A stretch of DNA of 64,000 bases, taken from assembly GCF_964340395.1 (NCBI RefSeq), contig NC_135559.1:8307759-8371758 (forward strand), given 5' to 3'. A model generated the notes under the pieces. The model was not told where the DNA came from, made no database searches, and was given only the letters and a program-made list of their open reading frames with translations. How positions within the stretch are numbered: position 1 is the stretch's first letter; each line of letters opens with the position of its first letter. Shown here piece by piece: positions 50,908 to 64,000 of this stretch. Origin of the DNA: Glandiceps talaboti (lineage: Eukaryota > Hemichordata > Enteropneusta > Spengelidae). The translations under genes were made by a program, and so were the position numbers.

Positions 50908-51191
50908 TGTATGTATGTATGTATGTATGTATGTATGTATGTATGTATGTATGTATGTATGTATGTATGTATGTATGTATGTATGTATGACGGTATGTAT
51001 GTATGTGTGTGTATGTATGTATGTATGTATGTATGTATGTATGTGTGTATTTATGTAACAGTATGTATGTACGTATGTATGTATGTATGTGTGTGTATGT
51101 ATGTATGTATGTATGTATGTATGTATGTATGTATGTATGTATGTATGTATGTGTGTGTGTGTGTGTATGTATGTGTGTGTGTGTTTGTTTG
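50908..51191. repeat. (TATG)n microsatellite
   Basis: TATG tracts with a few interruptions (GACGG, GTGTG, TTATGTAACAG), ending in TG and TTTG. Confidence 0.95.
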
Positions 51192-52018
51192 TTGCAAAAT
51201 ACCTATAGAATTGGACAAATGCACACATTTTTTTTTCTGAAAGACAAGACATTCACATCAAAGGTTTCTCCAGTCAAGACAGAAACGCTGAGAAAATTAG
51301 CATATATAAAGTGTGGACTACTGCGGCTTTTACAGTCTTCGACATAGTAAAACATACTTATTTATATATGGTCTTTATTCGATAGGACAACAGTTTCGGA
51401 AGAAAATTACAAGGCAAAAAACACTAAATATTACGAAAATAAAAACACTAAATATTACAATATGCATGACAAAAAAAATACAATATGAATTTATCTAATA
51501 CAACTTATAACAGAAGTAACATATATTTACAAAAAATAATACTCACGCAAGAAAAAGAAATCTGCATTTCAAAAAAAGTGTTGATTATTCGATCATTGTT
51601 GGTGTATAATGTAGTGATTAGTAACACGAATTAAAGATGGGATTATTTCCAATTAAGGATTTAAAACTCGTAAAGCGATGGAGAATTACATTATATCATT
51701 ATATTCAAAGGCAATGAAAACTTCCACTCTCTTAATTGTAAGTCTTAATGTTGTTTTTTTTTATTCTGAACTAATCAATGACCAGTACTTATTTTATAGT
51801 TATATAATCCATTACTGCCATAGATACATTGTAGGTCTGGATGATTACTAAACAATGCAAAGTAAAGTGACAATTAGTGCCCGAAATAATTGATGAATCA
51901 GGCCTTTTCAAGGAGTGTTATGACGTGTACTAGTATATGTATTTGACATTATCAAATCTCACCTCAATCTATATAGAAACACATACAGTGTAGGTGAGTG
52001 AGTGGGTGTGTATGTATG

Positions 52019-52050
<32 letters not shown>

Positions 52051-53983
52051 TGTATGTATGTATGTATGTATGTATGTATGAAATAGTCATTTAAATACTA
52101 GTAATCAGTAAAGACATTTCAAAAAGCACGATAAATGGTAAAACGTTCGTGTATATAGAAATCTTAGCCTGCACTGAGTTAACGGCACACTGGAACTTAA
52201 AAAAAAATACCCAGCTATTAATCTCGCGTCATTCAAGTCAGCAGATGTTCAAAAATTCGGTCGTTTAAAAAATGCAACCGAGGTTACGATCTCGGTGTAA
52301 AAGACGAGTCTCGTCAAATACACTTGGTTTTAACAGCGGATTGAATTACAGCTATATTTGATGAACATTATCGTTTCCTAGTTAAAATAATGACAACAAT
52401 CGCCATGATGCTCCAGTTTGTAAACTCAATTGTCCAATGGCTCTTTGATCTCTGCAAAAGTTGAATTGCATCTAGATTTCATTTGTGTACGATATTATGG
52501 GTTAAAATTACATATTTGTCTGCCCATATTAGCGACAATGGTGATCAAAAAAACCTATTAGATTTGATATTCAGAGATTCCCCGTACGGAAAATCGGCAC
52601 ATAATTAGGTTTGCATAATACTATTTGCCAGATATTCTCTAAATGTTTCGTTTCCTGGTTCTTTATGGTGAGACGATCACGGCGTTTCGCGCCAATAGAC
52701 TTGTATCAGTCAAGACGTGTTAAATGTAAACATAGTTAGAGCAGAAATCAAGCAAGGTCACGAAATTCGGGAGAACAGAGCAAATTTTGTCAATTGAGTG
52801 TGGAGGCGAATCATTATGGAATTTCAAATAAGCGATAATGTTATTTTACATGTAATAATAACATGGCGCTAAATTGACTAGTGCTCAGCGACTTTAACCT
52901 CTCGGTCACTTCACTGATTCGCTTCCGAGTCTATGATGCCCAATATTACCAGAATCGGTTTAATTTTGGTTTGAAAATGTTACAAATGCAACAATTTAAA
53001 TAATGTATCCAACATAAAGAGTAAAAATGTTCTAAATGAAGGCAAAATCGAGAAAAAAGGTGTTTGAAATTGGCGGGAAAGTTACATCGGGACGACAATT
53101 TACCCGACAGTAATAGTGAGTGAAACGAACCGGAAAATAATCAGACTAAATAGTCTGATTTAACCAGAGACCAAAGCACATCTGACAGTTGACAACCCTA
53201 TTTTAATCCAAATTCCGTAACCAACAAATTGTACATTTAACTTGTATGTCATGAAAAACACGGGATGGACTTCATTTTTTTGGCTAATTTTTCCACCTTA
53301 GGAACGTCGGTTGAGTTTGTCTCAATCAACCTAAAGGCTTAACCACATCAATTGGTTTGTTTATGTTTATACTGAGTGTAAACTATTTCGGAATCAAACC
53401 ACAATACTTGCAAGGCAAGAATGACACTTTAATCACCACTTGGTAGTTTTTTAACGTGTTTTAATCTCGATGTCACCTAGGCGATATTCGCCCGTTATCA
53501 CTGTTGTCCTAACCTCGACGATTATATAGACATGTGGTGTCTTCAGTGTTTGTGGGGAGGAGGAGAGGAGGGGGCTACAAAGTGAAATTAACTACGATGG
53601 AGTGCTAATACTCAGTGAACAGTATACTCAATTCCCTTTCGCGTTCGTTGTCATGGTTATTACATGGTCCCGTTGTTGAGTGCAAGAAGGGAATCTAACG
53701 TAACACTGTATGCTTGCAAGAAGGACAGCGAACACAATGGCGGCTAATGAAGTGAACACGTCTGCAACGGCATCAACAAATTGAGCATCCAACGACAAAC
53801 ATTACACTCAACACATACACGATAATCGGAGGATATATATACAGTCTATCATAAATGAAATTACAGTTTTCATTCACAACAAAAAAAGAGAGTACCAGTA
53901 GAAAACACAAACCGGTTAACAAACGGTTCATTATATTTGTTATGTACATGTAAAGTTTATTATATATTATATGAAACAGCACA
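51192..53983. other. Gene-free sequence; (TATG)n at 52012-52080
   Basis: Apart from the TATG tract this is unique sequence. 52420-52690 has TCF/LEF-, SOX- and POU-like words and looks more complex than its surroundings. No gene seen; an ATGGCGGC at 53738 opens a frame of only 15 codons. Confidence 0.35.
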
Positions 53984-54209
53984 TCACAGCACAGTACAGC
54001 CCAACACGGCACAGCACAACGCAACACAACACAACACAACACAACACAACACAACACAACACAACACAGCCCAACACGGCACAGCACAACGCAACGCAAC
54101 GCAACACAACACAACACAACACAACACAATATATCAATAGTCTGTCTCTTAATTTGCCTTTCTATCTCATCTCGCTCTCTCTGAGTTTCTGTGTTTCTGT
54201 TATTCCTTG

Positions 54210-54268
<59 letters not shown>

Positions 54269-54330
54269 ATGTATGTATGTATGTATGTCTGTCTATCTAT
54301 CTGTCCGTCCGTCCGTCCGTCCACCTATCT
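53984..54330. repeat. (ACAAC)n satellite with higher-order unit, then (CTGT)n and (TATG/CCGT)n
   Basis: An ACAAC pentamer tract contains two copies of a block CAGCCCAACACGGCACAGC then ACAACGCAAC separated by plain ACAAC. After a 75-bp gap come CTGT (54208-54268), TATG and CCGT tracts. Confidence 0.93.
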
Positions 54331-55970
54331 CTTTCTTTCTTTATTTCTCTCTCTTCCTTATAACTCACTGTAAGTTTCGTAATGTTTTAGATCACTGAAT
54401 TCCACAAGAATGGATAAGTTTAAGTGAATAGTTGTTTAGATTTACAGTTTATACGTATTTTGGGGTAAAGTTCGTTTCGTATAACTAAATGACACGTGAT
54501 CCATGATATTCTATTTACTGAAACACGCTTAAAGATAATGTGCTATTGAGAGAATTAAAATATGATATTTAGGAATACTAAACAAATTTGATTTATGTTT
54601 ACTGAAATCTTAACGAAACAACTGTTTTGCCATTAAACATTAACTGTGCTACTGGTTGGGTTGGAATGGGGAGGAGGCAGATTTTTAAAAAAAATGACTT
54701 TGGGGTAACATTTTACTGCGCATTATTTGTGTGGTGATTTGGGCATCCCACCGCTGCCATCGGTGTCACATATTGCATAGCTGTCAGATCCCACCACTGC
54801 CACCGTTGTATCGTAATATTAGAACATATCAGTTGAAGTCGCTGGGTTCGGTTCAGATAACATTGGCAGTGCTGCTGTCTCGCCTTGTGGCTGTTCTGGA
54901 CTTCATTTCTGACAATTACAATGTACGCCTAAACATGTGAATTAACCAATGCAATGCCTCCACTGAAATACGCTCTGGTGTTAGTAGTAGGGCCGGGAAA
55001 TAACAAATGTATTCAAAAACTATCAACGTAATGGCAGCGGTATGATAGAGTCCTTACATTGATTATGACACTTGTATTGTATCCCATTTCACGTCTGACA
55101 GCTAACAAGTGTGTGGGTTTTGGTTTTTTTGTTTGTTTGTTTGATTTTGTTTTTTAATATTTGAACCGTGGATGGAGGGGGTGTCATGTTTAAGAGAAAT
55201 GAAATTGAGGGAGGGGTACATATTTTTTTTTTATCAAAAAACGGAATCGGAGGAGGGCAACATTTTATACAATGGGCTTGATGGGGAGGACTACAATTTA
55301 ATTTTTACACAAAAAACCGGGCTTGATTTCTCCCTGTATGATGATTACTAAAGGCTTCCTAAGACGATTCTGATAAAATACGTCAATCTATTGAGCCTTT
55401 TTGTAAAAAGTAAACGATAAAATAATAACTTAAAAAACTTATAGTGTATTTGAGTTGCATCAAGATAAGTAACACCAAAATACGCCCACCCAGACCTCCC
55501 CAGTCGATGACTAAGAACAACATGCAAACAATGCACAAATCACAATGAAGATGTTCACCTCACACAAAGCCGTACGTATGTGTTTATAAGGTTTTTTTTG
55601 TGATAATTGACTTCGCATTATGTCTTGTTAATACTGTTATGATAATAATTAGTGCTAACGCATGTGACACACAACAGTCCAACTAATAAGACTACGTGTT
55701 ATTTATATGACGTCATTTTTCGAGCCTAGCGAGGTTAATTGGGTTGGCACCTTAAAAGGTATTTGGAAAGTCTTCACGGTTAATGAGTCAACTAAACCAC
55801 GCCTATAAATATATTTACACATATAAAATGCACGTGTCATTTGTACATATAATATAAATGTAACGATAATATTATTTAACTTGCAATTTGTGACTGTATA
55901 TACGTTGAACTACGAACAAATAAATATTGGAATGACTGTAATATATCACATTAAAAATCAGGACAGGCAA
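54331..55970. other. Gene-free unique sequence
   Basis: No recognisable gene or repeat family. Short ORFs lack signatures. Confidence 0.35.
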
Positions 55971-56158
55971 ATATATATATATATAAACAAACAAACAAAC
56001 AAACACACACACATATACTCTTATACTCTTATACAAAATCTATATATGTATATATAATATATATGTATGTATATATATATATATATATATATATAAAGAA
56101 TACACATACGCAGGACACACGTACACTATATATACATGTACACATGCACTTGCGAAAG

Positions 56159-56197
<39 letters not shown>

Positions 56198-56332
56198 ACA
56201 AACAAACAAACAAACAAAAACAAAATCATCATCAACAAATACTTCCTCCGCCTCAAAATTCTATCATCACCACCACCACCACCACCACCACCATCACCAT
56301 CACTACCACCATCACCACTACTACCACCATCA

Positions 56333-56368
<36 letters not shown>

Positions 56369-56415
56369 CCACCACCACCACCACTACCACCACCACCACC
56401 ACCATCATCATCATC

Positions 56416-56466
<51 letters not shown>
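55971..56466. repeat. Microsatellite cluster: (TA), (CAAA), (CA), (CAC/CAT), (CAA)
   Basis: Successive short tracts; the trinucleotide block 56263-56414 alternates CAC and CAT, then becomes CAA to 56466. Poly-His, poly-Gln and poly-Val ORFs are artefacts. Confidence 0.95.
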
Positions 56467-56467
<1 letters not shown>

Positions 56468-56841
56468 GTACCACTACCACCGTCAATGCCAAGAATACTA
56501 GTTGTACCCAGTGTTCTGTACATGGTTCTCTATACTGACCACGGTGATTACGGTATAGTTCTAAATTAGTGGTTGTTCTTAACAATTCAACATCCACACA
56601 ATTCTTTGTTATTTTATTTGAAATCTACAGTTTATTTTCTGATAGTTCGCATGTTAGTTTATTGGTGACGACAGATGAGTGGGTGTTTATATAACTTATT
56701 TTTGACAATATTGATTACTGGCGAGATGAAAGTGATATACAATTGATGAATTTATACAGAAATCGTGTTTGGGGGGTAAACCTTGTTTATTTATGTTTTT
56801 AGTTTTGTCAATTGAAAATTTCAGTTGACTTTTCGAAATCT

Positions 56842-56843
<2 letters not shown>

Positions 56844-56924
<81 letters not shown>

Positions 56925-57016
56925 CATACATACATACATACATACATACATACATACATACATACATACATACATACATACATACATACATACATACATA
57001 CATACATACATACATA
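56844..57016. repeat. Compound (TA)n-(CATA)n microsatellite
   Basis: TA to about 56920, then CATA to 57016, the same TA-to-tetramer arrangement as at 17408-17643. Confidence 0.97.
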
Positions 57017-60000
57017 ATATATATACATATATAAGATTGAACTGATGAGAGAGAAACTGCATCAAGTCTACGTACGTCAACACGCTCGTCAGGTGCCCGG
57101 CTAAACAAGGAAACAACCCGGTAGTCACGTTGTGTGAATTTACGTAATGGGTATTTTACGACATCATTTTTAAAAAACAAAAATGGACTATGTTATATTA
57201 CGACACATAAAAAATGTAATATTATTTTGACCGATTCGAAAATATCGTTACATTAACTTGTATATTAGTATTTGAATGCCTTGGAATAAACAGATACTTA
57301 CAATATAATTTTCATCGCACTTGCAAATTGTACTAGATATCTTTCTAAAAAATGTTGTCCTGTGTCTTTGGGTCATTGAATTTAACTCGAATTAACCACT
57401 TTAATAATATTATGAAAGTATCGACGAAAAAAAAAGATAGAAAGAAAGGCGGATGCGTCGATATTTTTACGGGAAATCACTTTGTTTGTAATATTCTATT
57501 ACAAGTCCCTTGAGGCCAGTTTTAACCCTCTTTGCAGCCAAGTGGAACAGATTTTATGTGCAGCCAAGTTGCAGACGACAACCTGTAAACTCAGACGTTC
57601 GGTGCTTCAAGTTTCGTACAATAGCGGAAGGGTTTTTGTCGCAATCTCCTCTCGTTTGACTTAAAACGGTTAGTGAATAAACCCCTCGTTTCAATTTTGT
57701 TTAAAAAGTATTTCTATTGACTGTTACCCCGACTGACACACTTCACTCGTTTCTTTATTCTTTTCGTTTGCGATAATGTTTGACGACAAACACTGCAGGA
57801 TGTTCGCTTGAACATTGAATAACTTCGACTCGGATATTACACAGCGCACGAGAAAAAAAGTCATATTCTACGGTTGACATTTCGAGATGATTTCCCCTTT
57901 CGTTTCGATACAGTGCCGGTTAATACACAGGAAATAGTATTTTAAAAAGATGTATCGGAGAGTTTCTACAATGAGAGATGAAAAGTAGAGAACTCACATC
58001 GTGGCGATGTTAGAGTATTTTCCTGAATAAATACGGAGGAAATTGAAAGAAAAAATAAATAAAGGGAAATGTACAAGAGACAGAAGCCGGTCGCGATCTT
58101 GCATAGAAAACGGTTTGCTCCGATACACGAACCCCGTGAAGTCTCCAGACGTGTGTGTATACTGAACTCCGTAGTGGTGTTGGGTTGGCACAATAGGCGG
58201 GCAAGCAATGCACTATAGTGTGCATTGAGCGGAGTGAAATAGACAGAAAAGAAACAAACACTTGCTATTGAAATCGACAGCGACATCTATTATACTATAG
58301 TGTAATGAAATCAAGGCAGTTCCATTCAGTGCTACTTAGGTATTGTTCGCAGGAAAATTGAAAATAATTCTAATAATGCGCCTATGTATAATGGAGAACA
58401 CGGCTGAATGGCAGTGTACACTGTGTCTTCAATGCCGTCTTTATCGCAATGAAAAGGGATAAATAGACGAACAGTGACGGTCGTCACAGAACTAGGCATC
58501 ATCCAACAGTCGTAGAATAGTTTGCAACGAAATCAACATCGCTGTTGTATAAGCCTGTATAGAGATTAGATGCAACTCAAAAACAATTAACATACCAAAT
58601 ACAGTCACTGAAAAGGTCTGTGTAGCCCCTTTCTCTGCTAAACAATACTTGTATGGTTGTGTTTACAGGCAAAGCAGGGATCACAGACAAGTTCTGACTG
58701 ATGTTGTTTGTGCGATTGCTCAATGTTTTTTTGTCTTTTGCCACGTGTACAAATCAAATTTACTCCGACACTTCTGAAATTGACCAATATTGAAATCCGG
58801 CATTAAACGCGAGAATCGAACAATGTGAGATGTCACATAGGGAGAGAAAAAGGTGACAAGATTTTTTGTTTCTTAGCGGGAAATATTCTCCACTGGGGCA
58901 TTTTCGACTTCTTTTGTTGCAATAGCCTCAGGTACAATCGACTTATTTGTTTCTGTGTGTAAAGTACTCATATTTATAGTCAGGCAGCATTTGTTTGGAA
59001 ATATGTTATCACTTGAGTTACTATCAATAGCTTTGTTTGGATGTAACCGCCAACTGCGTAACACGGTAGCTAGCTGCTATAGTAAGTGGTGTACTGTCTT
59101 AATCAACTTTCTATAGTGTACGTTTATCACACATTAACTCCCCATTAAACAGTACCACACTGCTACTTGAAACCTTCGCTAAATTAAACTACAACACATA
59201 TACACACTAAACGACAAAACACCGATTTGGTCACCCGCCATTCATTATATAAACCCCCAAAATTTTATATATTTTTTTTCGACCGGTTTAATGTTTTTCT
59301 TTTTACATAACATGACACTAAACATATTAAAATAACAAGTCGTTTGACATCCATCATATGAATTACTTTTACACAGAGCACGCTAAAATCTGAATTATCC
59401 GGGTTGTTTGAAAATAGATTTTAGAAAAAAAATTTTTTACTTCACAAATTATAAGGGGTACCGGAAAAATATGTCCATTTCAATGAAACGTACAATGTAT
59501 AGGTTTCAGGTAGTGTCTCAAAAACGTAGATTTGCAAGGCCAATGAACACGTGGTGGGAGTAGAAATTTCTAAAAGACTGTCAAGCATATGAAGAATATG
59601 GGATTTGACGTTCATTTCCACTACTTAGAAGAGAATTTCCTCTTACTTCATCCATCAGCCTTTCAATGGTTTTCGTGGATATTTACGATTTCTAAAAACA
59701 GGAAAAAAATAAACTCATTGGCTGCCACTCACTGTATAAGTACTTGGTCAGTGTGAATGAAAATTGATATAAACGATATACCGTTTCTTGTCACTCACTG
59801 TGTGTCAGAATGTGTCTGAGATTGCGTGTAAGTGATTTTCTGGGATGTGTTTGTCTAGGGGTGGGGCAGTGATTGTTTAGGGGTATCTGTCAGAGACCGT
59901 CTTATAGGGTTATGTGTAGGTGTTATGATAGTCGGATTACCAACATCCAATGATTTAAACAAACGGACCCTTTGTTGGTTGCACAATCAGTTAATACAGT

Positions 60001-60459
60001 CATATCTTCAATATTGAAACTAGCTCATGTAACACCTTTAATGATCGACAACAACGAAATATCGAGTAAACTTAGATTTTTGTTGTCAGTTTATGTCATA
60101 AATATTAAATTAATAATCAAGAATTGTGATATTTGTGTCAGTTTGATATTTTTTGCAGCTCCTACCGTTACGACCTTAGTCATGTTAGTGAAATATCTAA
60201 AGTATGCAAACACACCGTCCTTCGGTGTTGTGAGTTGTCTTTATCATGTTAATACGCATGTACATTCACCAAGTGTGACATGAAGTATGGTGGCATTAGT
60301 TTAAATAATCACCGTGTCACTCGTCAATTGCAAAACAGACCCCCTTCAGTGAAACACTCTAAAAAATTGGACGTGCGTATGACAACAAACTAAGAAATAA
60401 CCGGTGCGTTTTTCAAATGTTGGCTCGAAAAAAAAAATCAAATCATTGTTTGATGTTCA
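57017..60459. other. Gene-free sequence downstream of SoxB2
   Basis: Unique sequence without recognisable genes. A 106-codon minus ORF at 57966-58286 overlaps open frames in two other phases, suggesting low stop density rather than coding. Confidence 0.35.
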
Positions 60460-60559
60460 GTGTGGGTTGACAGGAGCATTTACCGCGGTCCGTTTAATGC
60501 GACACTGCATTCCAAGGACTTGGGGTACTTTTTTTGTTGGCTGGTCACACAAAGTTACT

Positions 60560-60740
60560 TAAATTCACAAAGTCTTTTGGGTTTAACTATCACGGCAAAT
60601 ACAGCAATCATAGTGTTCAACACAATGGGTAGACAATTGGCTGGATTAAATAGGGCCATTTGCATCGCTGTACATAATAATTGCCCCATTGTATGTACTG
60701 AGGTTGAATGGGTTATAAACCGTACTAAATACAGCATCTG
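60560..60740. promoter_or_regulatory. Candidate SoxB2 cis-regulatory module (SOX/POU/homeobox motif cluster)
   Basis: In sequence order: ACAATGG (60622-60628), ACAATTG (60633-60639), GGATTA (60643-60648), the perfect octamer ATTTGCAT (60658-60665), ATAATAATTG, and CCATTGT (60686-60692), an inverted SOX site. The block is unique, lacks microsatellites, and lies about 2 kb downstream of the SoxB2 stop codon. Clustering suggests an enhancer; conservation could not be tested here. Confidence 0.4.
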
Positions 60741-60929
60741 GTTGTGAGAGCGCTTCATACCCTAGTCTCTAGCCAGTGACCAAACCTCCCTCCATTATCG
60801 TTCCAGAAACGGTTAAAAGTCCAAGTTCACCCAGATAGCGAATGATTTCAGACAAAAATGTTTACAGCATAAACGTCGACACACAGTCAGTATCAAAAGG
60901 GCCTTGCTAAATATTTATTTTACCGTATT

Positions 60930-62680
60930 GAATGGTTTCTCAGTCTATTGACAACAAGCCTATTGAAAGAGCTGAACTATCATCAATACCGCCTGGCCAT
61001 TCAGTGCGACCACACCTCTCCCATTCACTGGCAGTCTTTCATTGCTGTTTGTTCCTATTTATTTATTCCATAGTATTTCTATTGAGTCTATTGTGTAGTG
61101 TTGTAGGTATTATTCTAATGCAAATGAACTGTATTAACACTATTGTTGGCTTTTCTATTAGATTCACTCAGTTTATCGGCTGTTCATCACTCATTTATTT
61201 ATTTATGTCATATCACCTATTCAGTGGCTCATGTTTTTTTTATTATGTTGTTATTTTTGCCTCTTGTGTCACTGAAAACCCCTTTATATTATTAATACCC
61301 CCGAACAAGCGAGCACAATGCCAGCATAGAGTAACTGCACCATTCACTACGCCCAGCTGCATACAGTGTCAAAAGGAGCACCACAAAAAAAAAAAAAAAA
61401 AATGCGAATGGCGAAACACTTCATAAATGACATAAAGAACGTCGAGCTTGTCGCGTCAAATGTTGGACACGGCTTGCCCCTGGGGCTTATTACATCTAGT
61501 AATTTTTAAAACGTGTAAACAGAACTTTAGCGACACTCGTACAATCGGTTGTGGATATTAGTAACAGTGAAGGTAACATAGATAGATGTCAGTCAAAACA
61601 CATAGATATGTTTGCGGTTGTTGACTTCGGGCGCTGGTGAAATAAAGAAGAAATTGCTATGCAGACACACACACACACACACACACACACACATTATAAA
61701 CGGAATGCCACGATTAGAAAGTGAAACGGGTCCACTCGTTATGTTTCCTCTCTGTTTTTCCATGTTTCACGCCTGTTGTTAGGGTGTGTACATGTTAGAA
61801 AACATAGTTTTCGAGTAAAAAACAAACCTATCTACTTACCATTAGAAAACGGGTCGTTACAATAGACATTCAAAGCGAAACAATTCACTTGCGCTTTTAT
61901 CGAATGTTTTTGTGAAACCACAGGCATACACAATTCATACCATTGAACAACTTATTTTTACTGTCACTTGTTCAAAAACTGAACAGTCTCAATAGAATTT
62001 ACAAAGAACACAAAAAAAATTTGGCTTTTAAATAAGATTGTTAAAACAAATACAAGTGTGTATCATCTTTCTGAACATGTGGTCATGTCTTGAGAATTGC
62101 ATCACTTTTTTTTTTACCAAAAATAACTTCTCATAGTTTTACACTCATAAAATATTTCTAAATATTAAACACGTAACTTTGTTAAATTGTTAGATTGTTT
62201 TTCCTTCTTTTAGTCGTGATAACCAAGGCAGCATTAGTACAATTGCTCAAGAAACAGCAAAAATTTTGCGGCTCAAAATTTTTTTTAGTACTTCAAACTT
62301 AATTAAGCTTTATATCATACTATACCCCTCAACCGTCGTTGTAGTAATCAATGTACAAAATTTCACAAAAATAACAGTGCGTTGTTGATTTTTTTGGGTG
62401 GATCCGGGAGGGATAGGGTTCTATACAGATAATATCTGAAGCAACGTTAGAGGTATTCCAAGCTAGCCGTAAAACCCCCGAAACGAACACTTCGTTCGAG
62501 GCACGTACGTCGTCGTTATAAACAAACCAAATTTGGGAAACTGCTAATTGCGATTCCCACGTCTAAATCAAATCTTAAAGAGTCAATGTTTCAACCCCTA
62601 GCTTCAATGTCAATGCCAGGTCAGTCAAATACAAACTCAAATTGCAGTTTATAGAATAGATAGTCTTACTGGAGTGGTGT
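60930..62680. other. SoxB2 3' flank
   Basis: Likely includes the SoxB2 3' UTR next to 62681. A (CA)n tract lies at 61662-61692. A 164-codon plus ORF (60932-61426) is T-rich and hydrophobic with no signature, judged non-coding. Several CTATTG(T) words occur at 60945-61150. Confidence 0.35.
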
Positions 62681-63433
<753 letters not shown>

Positions 63434-63874
63434 TTAGGCTGTTGTTGCTGTGTTTTTAACACTTGTCGTCTGAATACACGTTGTCGATGTGAGGTAGCAC
63501 AGTGCAGTTACATATAATTGTCGAGTCAGTAGCTTTGACTTTCGTACTTGAAATGTCCTGTCAGAGTCCGAATATCGTATATACACACACTATTCCGGCA
63601 CTATATCACTAGCCGTCGTCGGTAACGTGCTCCCGTAATTGCTGCTCCGCTTCTAATAACACAAAGTTTCACAGTAAGCTGCGGTAAAAGTTCAAAGCAC
63701 TCGTCGTCAGACAACAGCCAATCCCGAAGTGTAACATACAACTCGCGCCCAAAAGGTCTAACATAAATTTGTACTGACAGCTGGGATTCGTTAAATTTCT
63801 GTGAATGAAAGTCGATTTGATATGTAAATTTCTATTGTGTGATTGGGTATCTATATCACATGATTCAAGGATCA

Positions 63875-63880
63875 ACAATG
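63875..63880 (+). promoter_or_regulatory. SOX-type ACAATG site upstream of SoxB2
   Basis: AACAATG is followed within 20 bp by ATGATTAATTAATATT, a homeodomain-type word. It lies about 450 bp upstream of the SoxB2 start and just before the divergent ORF at 63919. Could serve autoregulation; motif-level evidence only. Confidence 0.25.
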
Positions 63881-63918
63881 ATTGGTTTCAATGATTAATT
63901 AATATTTATCAGATAAAG

Positions 63919-64000
63919 ATGGCGGTCAAGATGAGCAAGTTTGACTCTAACATTGCGAAATATGGAGAATTTCGACATTTTTTTTCACATGGACAAGGTT
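63919..64000 (+). CDS. Possible 5' end of a divergent gene, cut by window edge
   Basis: An ATG in good Kozak context (AAGATGG) opens 27 codons without a stop, starting MAVKMSKFDSNIAKYGEFRH and running off the window. The composition is protein-like and the position, about 500 bp from the SoxB2 start, would suit a bidirectional promoter. I do not recognise the product, and 27 codons can be open by chance. Confidence 0.35.
   Translation, partial: MAVKMSKFDSNIAKYGEFRHFFSHGQG

Noticed and set aside
53738-53785. ATGGCGGC start in good context
   Set aside because: Frame ends after 15 codons and no donor site was seen to extend it.
57966-58286. 106-codon minus ORF
   Set aside because: Two other minus frames are also open here, and the Ser/Leu/Phe composition matches the DNA bias. 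No signature.
60460-60747. 95-codon ORF (and an overlapping minus ORF) beside the SoxB2 flank
   Set aside because: Open on both strands with no recognisable motif. Better explained as low stop density in a regulatory block.
60932-61426. 164-codon ORF with hydrophobic stretches
   Set aside because: T-rich DNA yields Phe/Leu/Ile runs by composition. No domain, a poly-Lys end from an A-run, and no splice or promoter context.
63669-63878. 69-codon minus ORF upstream of SoxB2
   Set aside because: Lies in the SoxB2 5' flank, no signature and no link to the SoxB2 frame.

Overview
This is a window of animal nuclear DNA. Genes are split by GT-AG introns, the sequence is AT-rich, and microsatellites, minisatellites and small inverted-repeat (MITE-like) elements are dense. 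The proteins (a motile-cilium ruler protein, an N-myristoylation-competent AIFM2/FSP1-type oxidoreductase and a Sox14/21-type SoxB2 factor) point to a bilaterian. The style of the repeats suggests a marine invertebrate, possibly a hemichordate or other invertebrate deuterostome, but a lophotrochozoan cannot be excluded from the sequence alone.

Layout. 1-1866 (+): the last three coding exons of an AIFM2-like gene, cut by the left edge. 1867-6916: a convergent intergenic stretch holding at least five MITE-like elements. 6917-11294 (-): a complete six-exon AIFM2-like gene of 382 residues. Its exon 4/5/6 phases match the first gene, so the two are a tail-to-tail paralogous pair. 11.3-19.2 kb: repeats and MITEs, a pair of unassigned ORFs near 15.4-15.96 kb, and at 17.29-17.41 kb a TA-flanked 42-bp perfect inverted repeat whose loop has the full core of a hammerhead ribozyme. 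19287-32981 (+): a complete 20-exon CCDC39 gene (978 residues), with a 59-bp minisatellite in intron 3. 36938-38338 (-): a leucine-rich-repeat single-pass membrane protein encoded in one exon, with a spliced leader. 38.6-62.6 kb: about 24 kb with no convincing protein gene, filled with microsatellites and MITEs and with a few blocks of unique sequence rich in SOX/POU/TCF motifs. 62681-63421 (-): a single-exon SoxB2 (Sox14/21) gene. 63919-64000 (+): an open frame running off the right edge, possibly the start of a divergent gene.

The genes do not form a pathway. CCDC39 serves motile cilia, AIFM2 is a lipid-radical-suppressing NAD(P)H quinone reductase, SoxB2 is a neural HMG-box factor and the LRR protein is a cell-surface protein. 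The CCDC39-SoxB linkage is notable because human CCDC39 lies close to SOX2.

The most interesting observations are: (1) the hammerhead-ribozyme-like palindrome; (2) a mini-Mutator-like element with 9-bp target duplications, one arm of which is duplicated once at 12.2 kb and about 20-fold in the CCDC39 intron, showing how a MITE can seed a minisatellite; (3) a motif-dense block about 2 kb downstream of SoxB2 that could be its conserved enhancer; (4) several MITE families with recognisable target-site signatures (TA, TTAA, 8-bp and 9-bp). Exon boundaries were worked out by hand from frame continuity and splice dinucleotides. No alignment was run.
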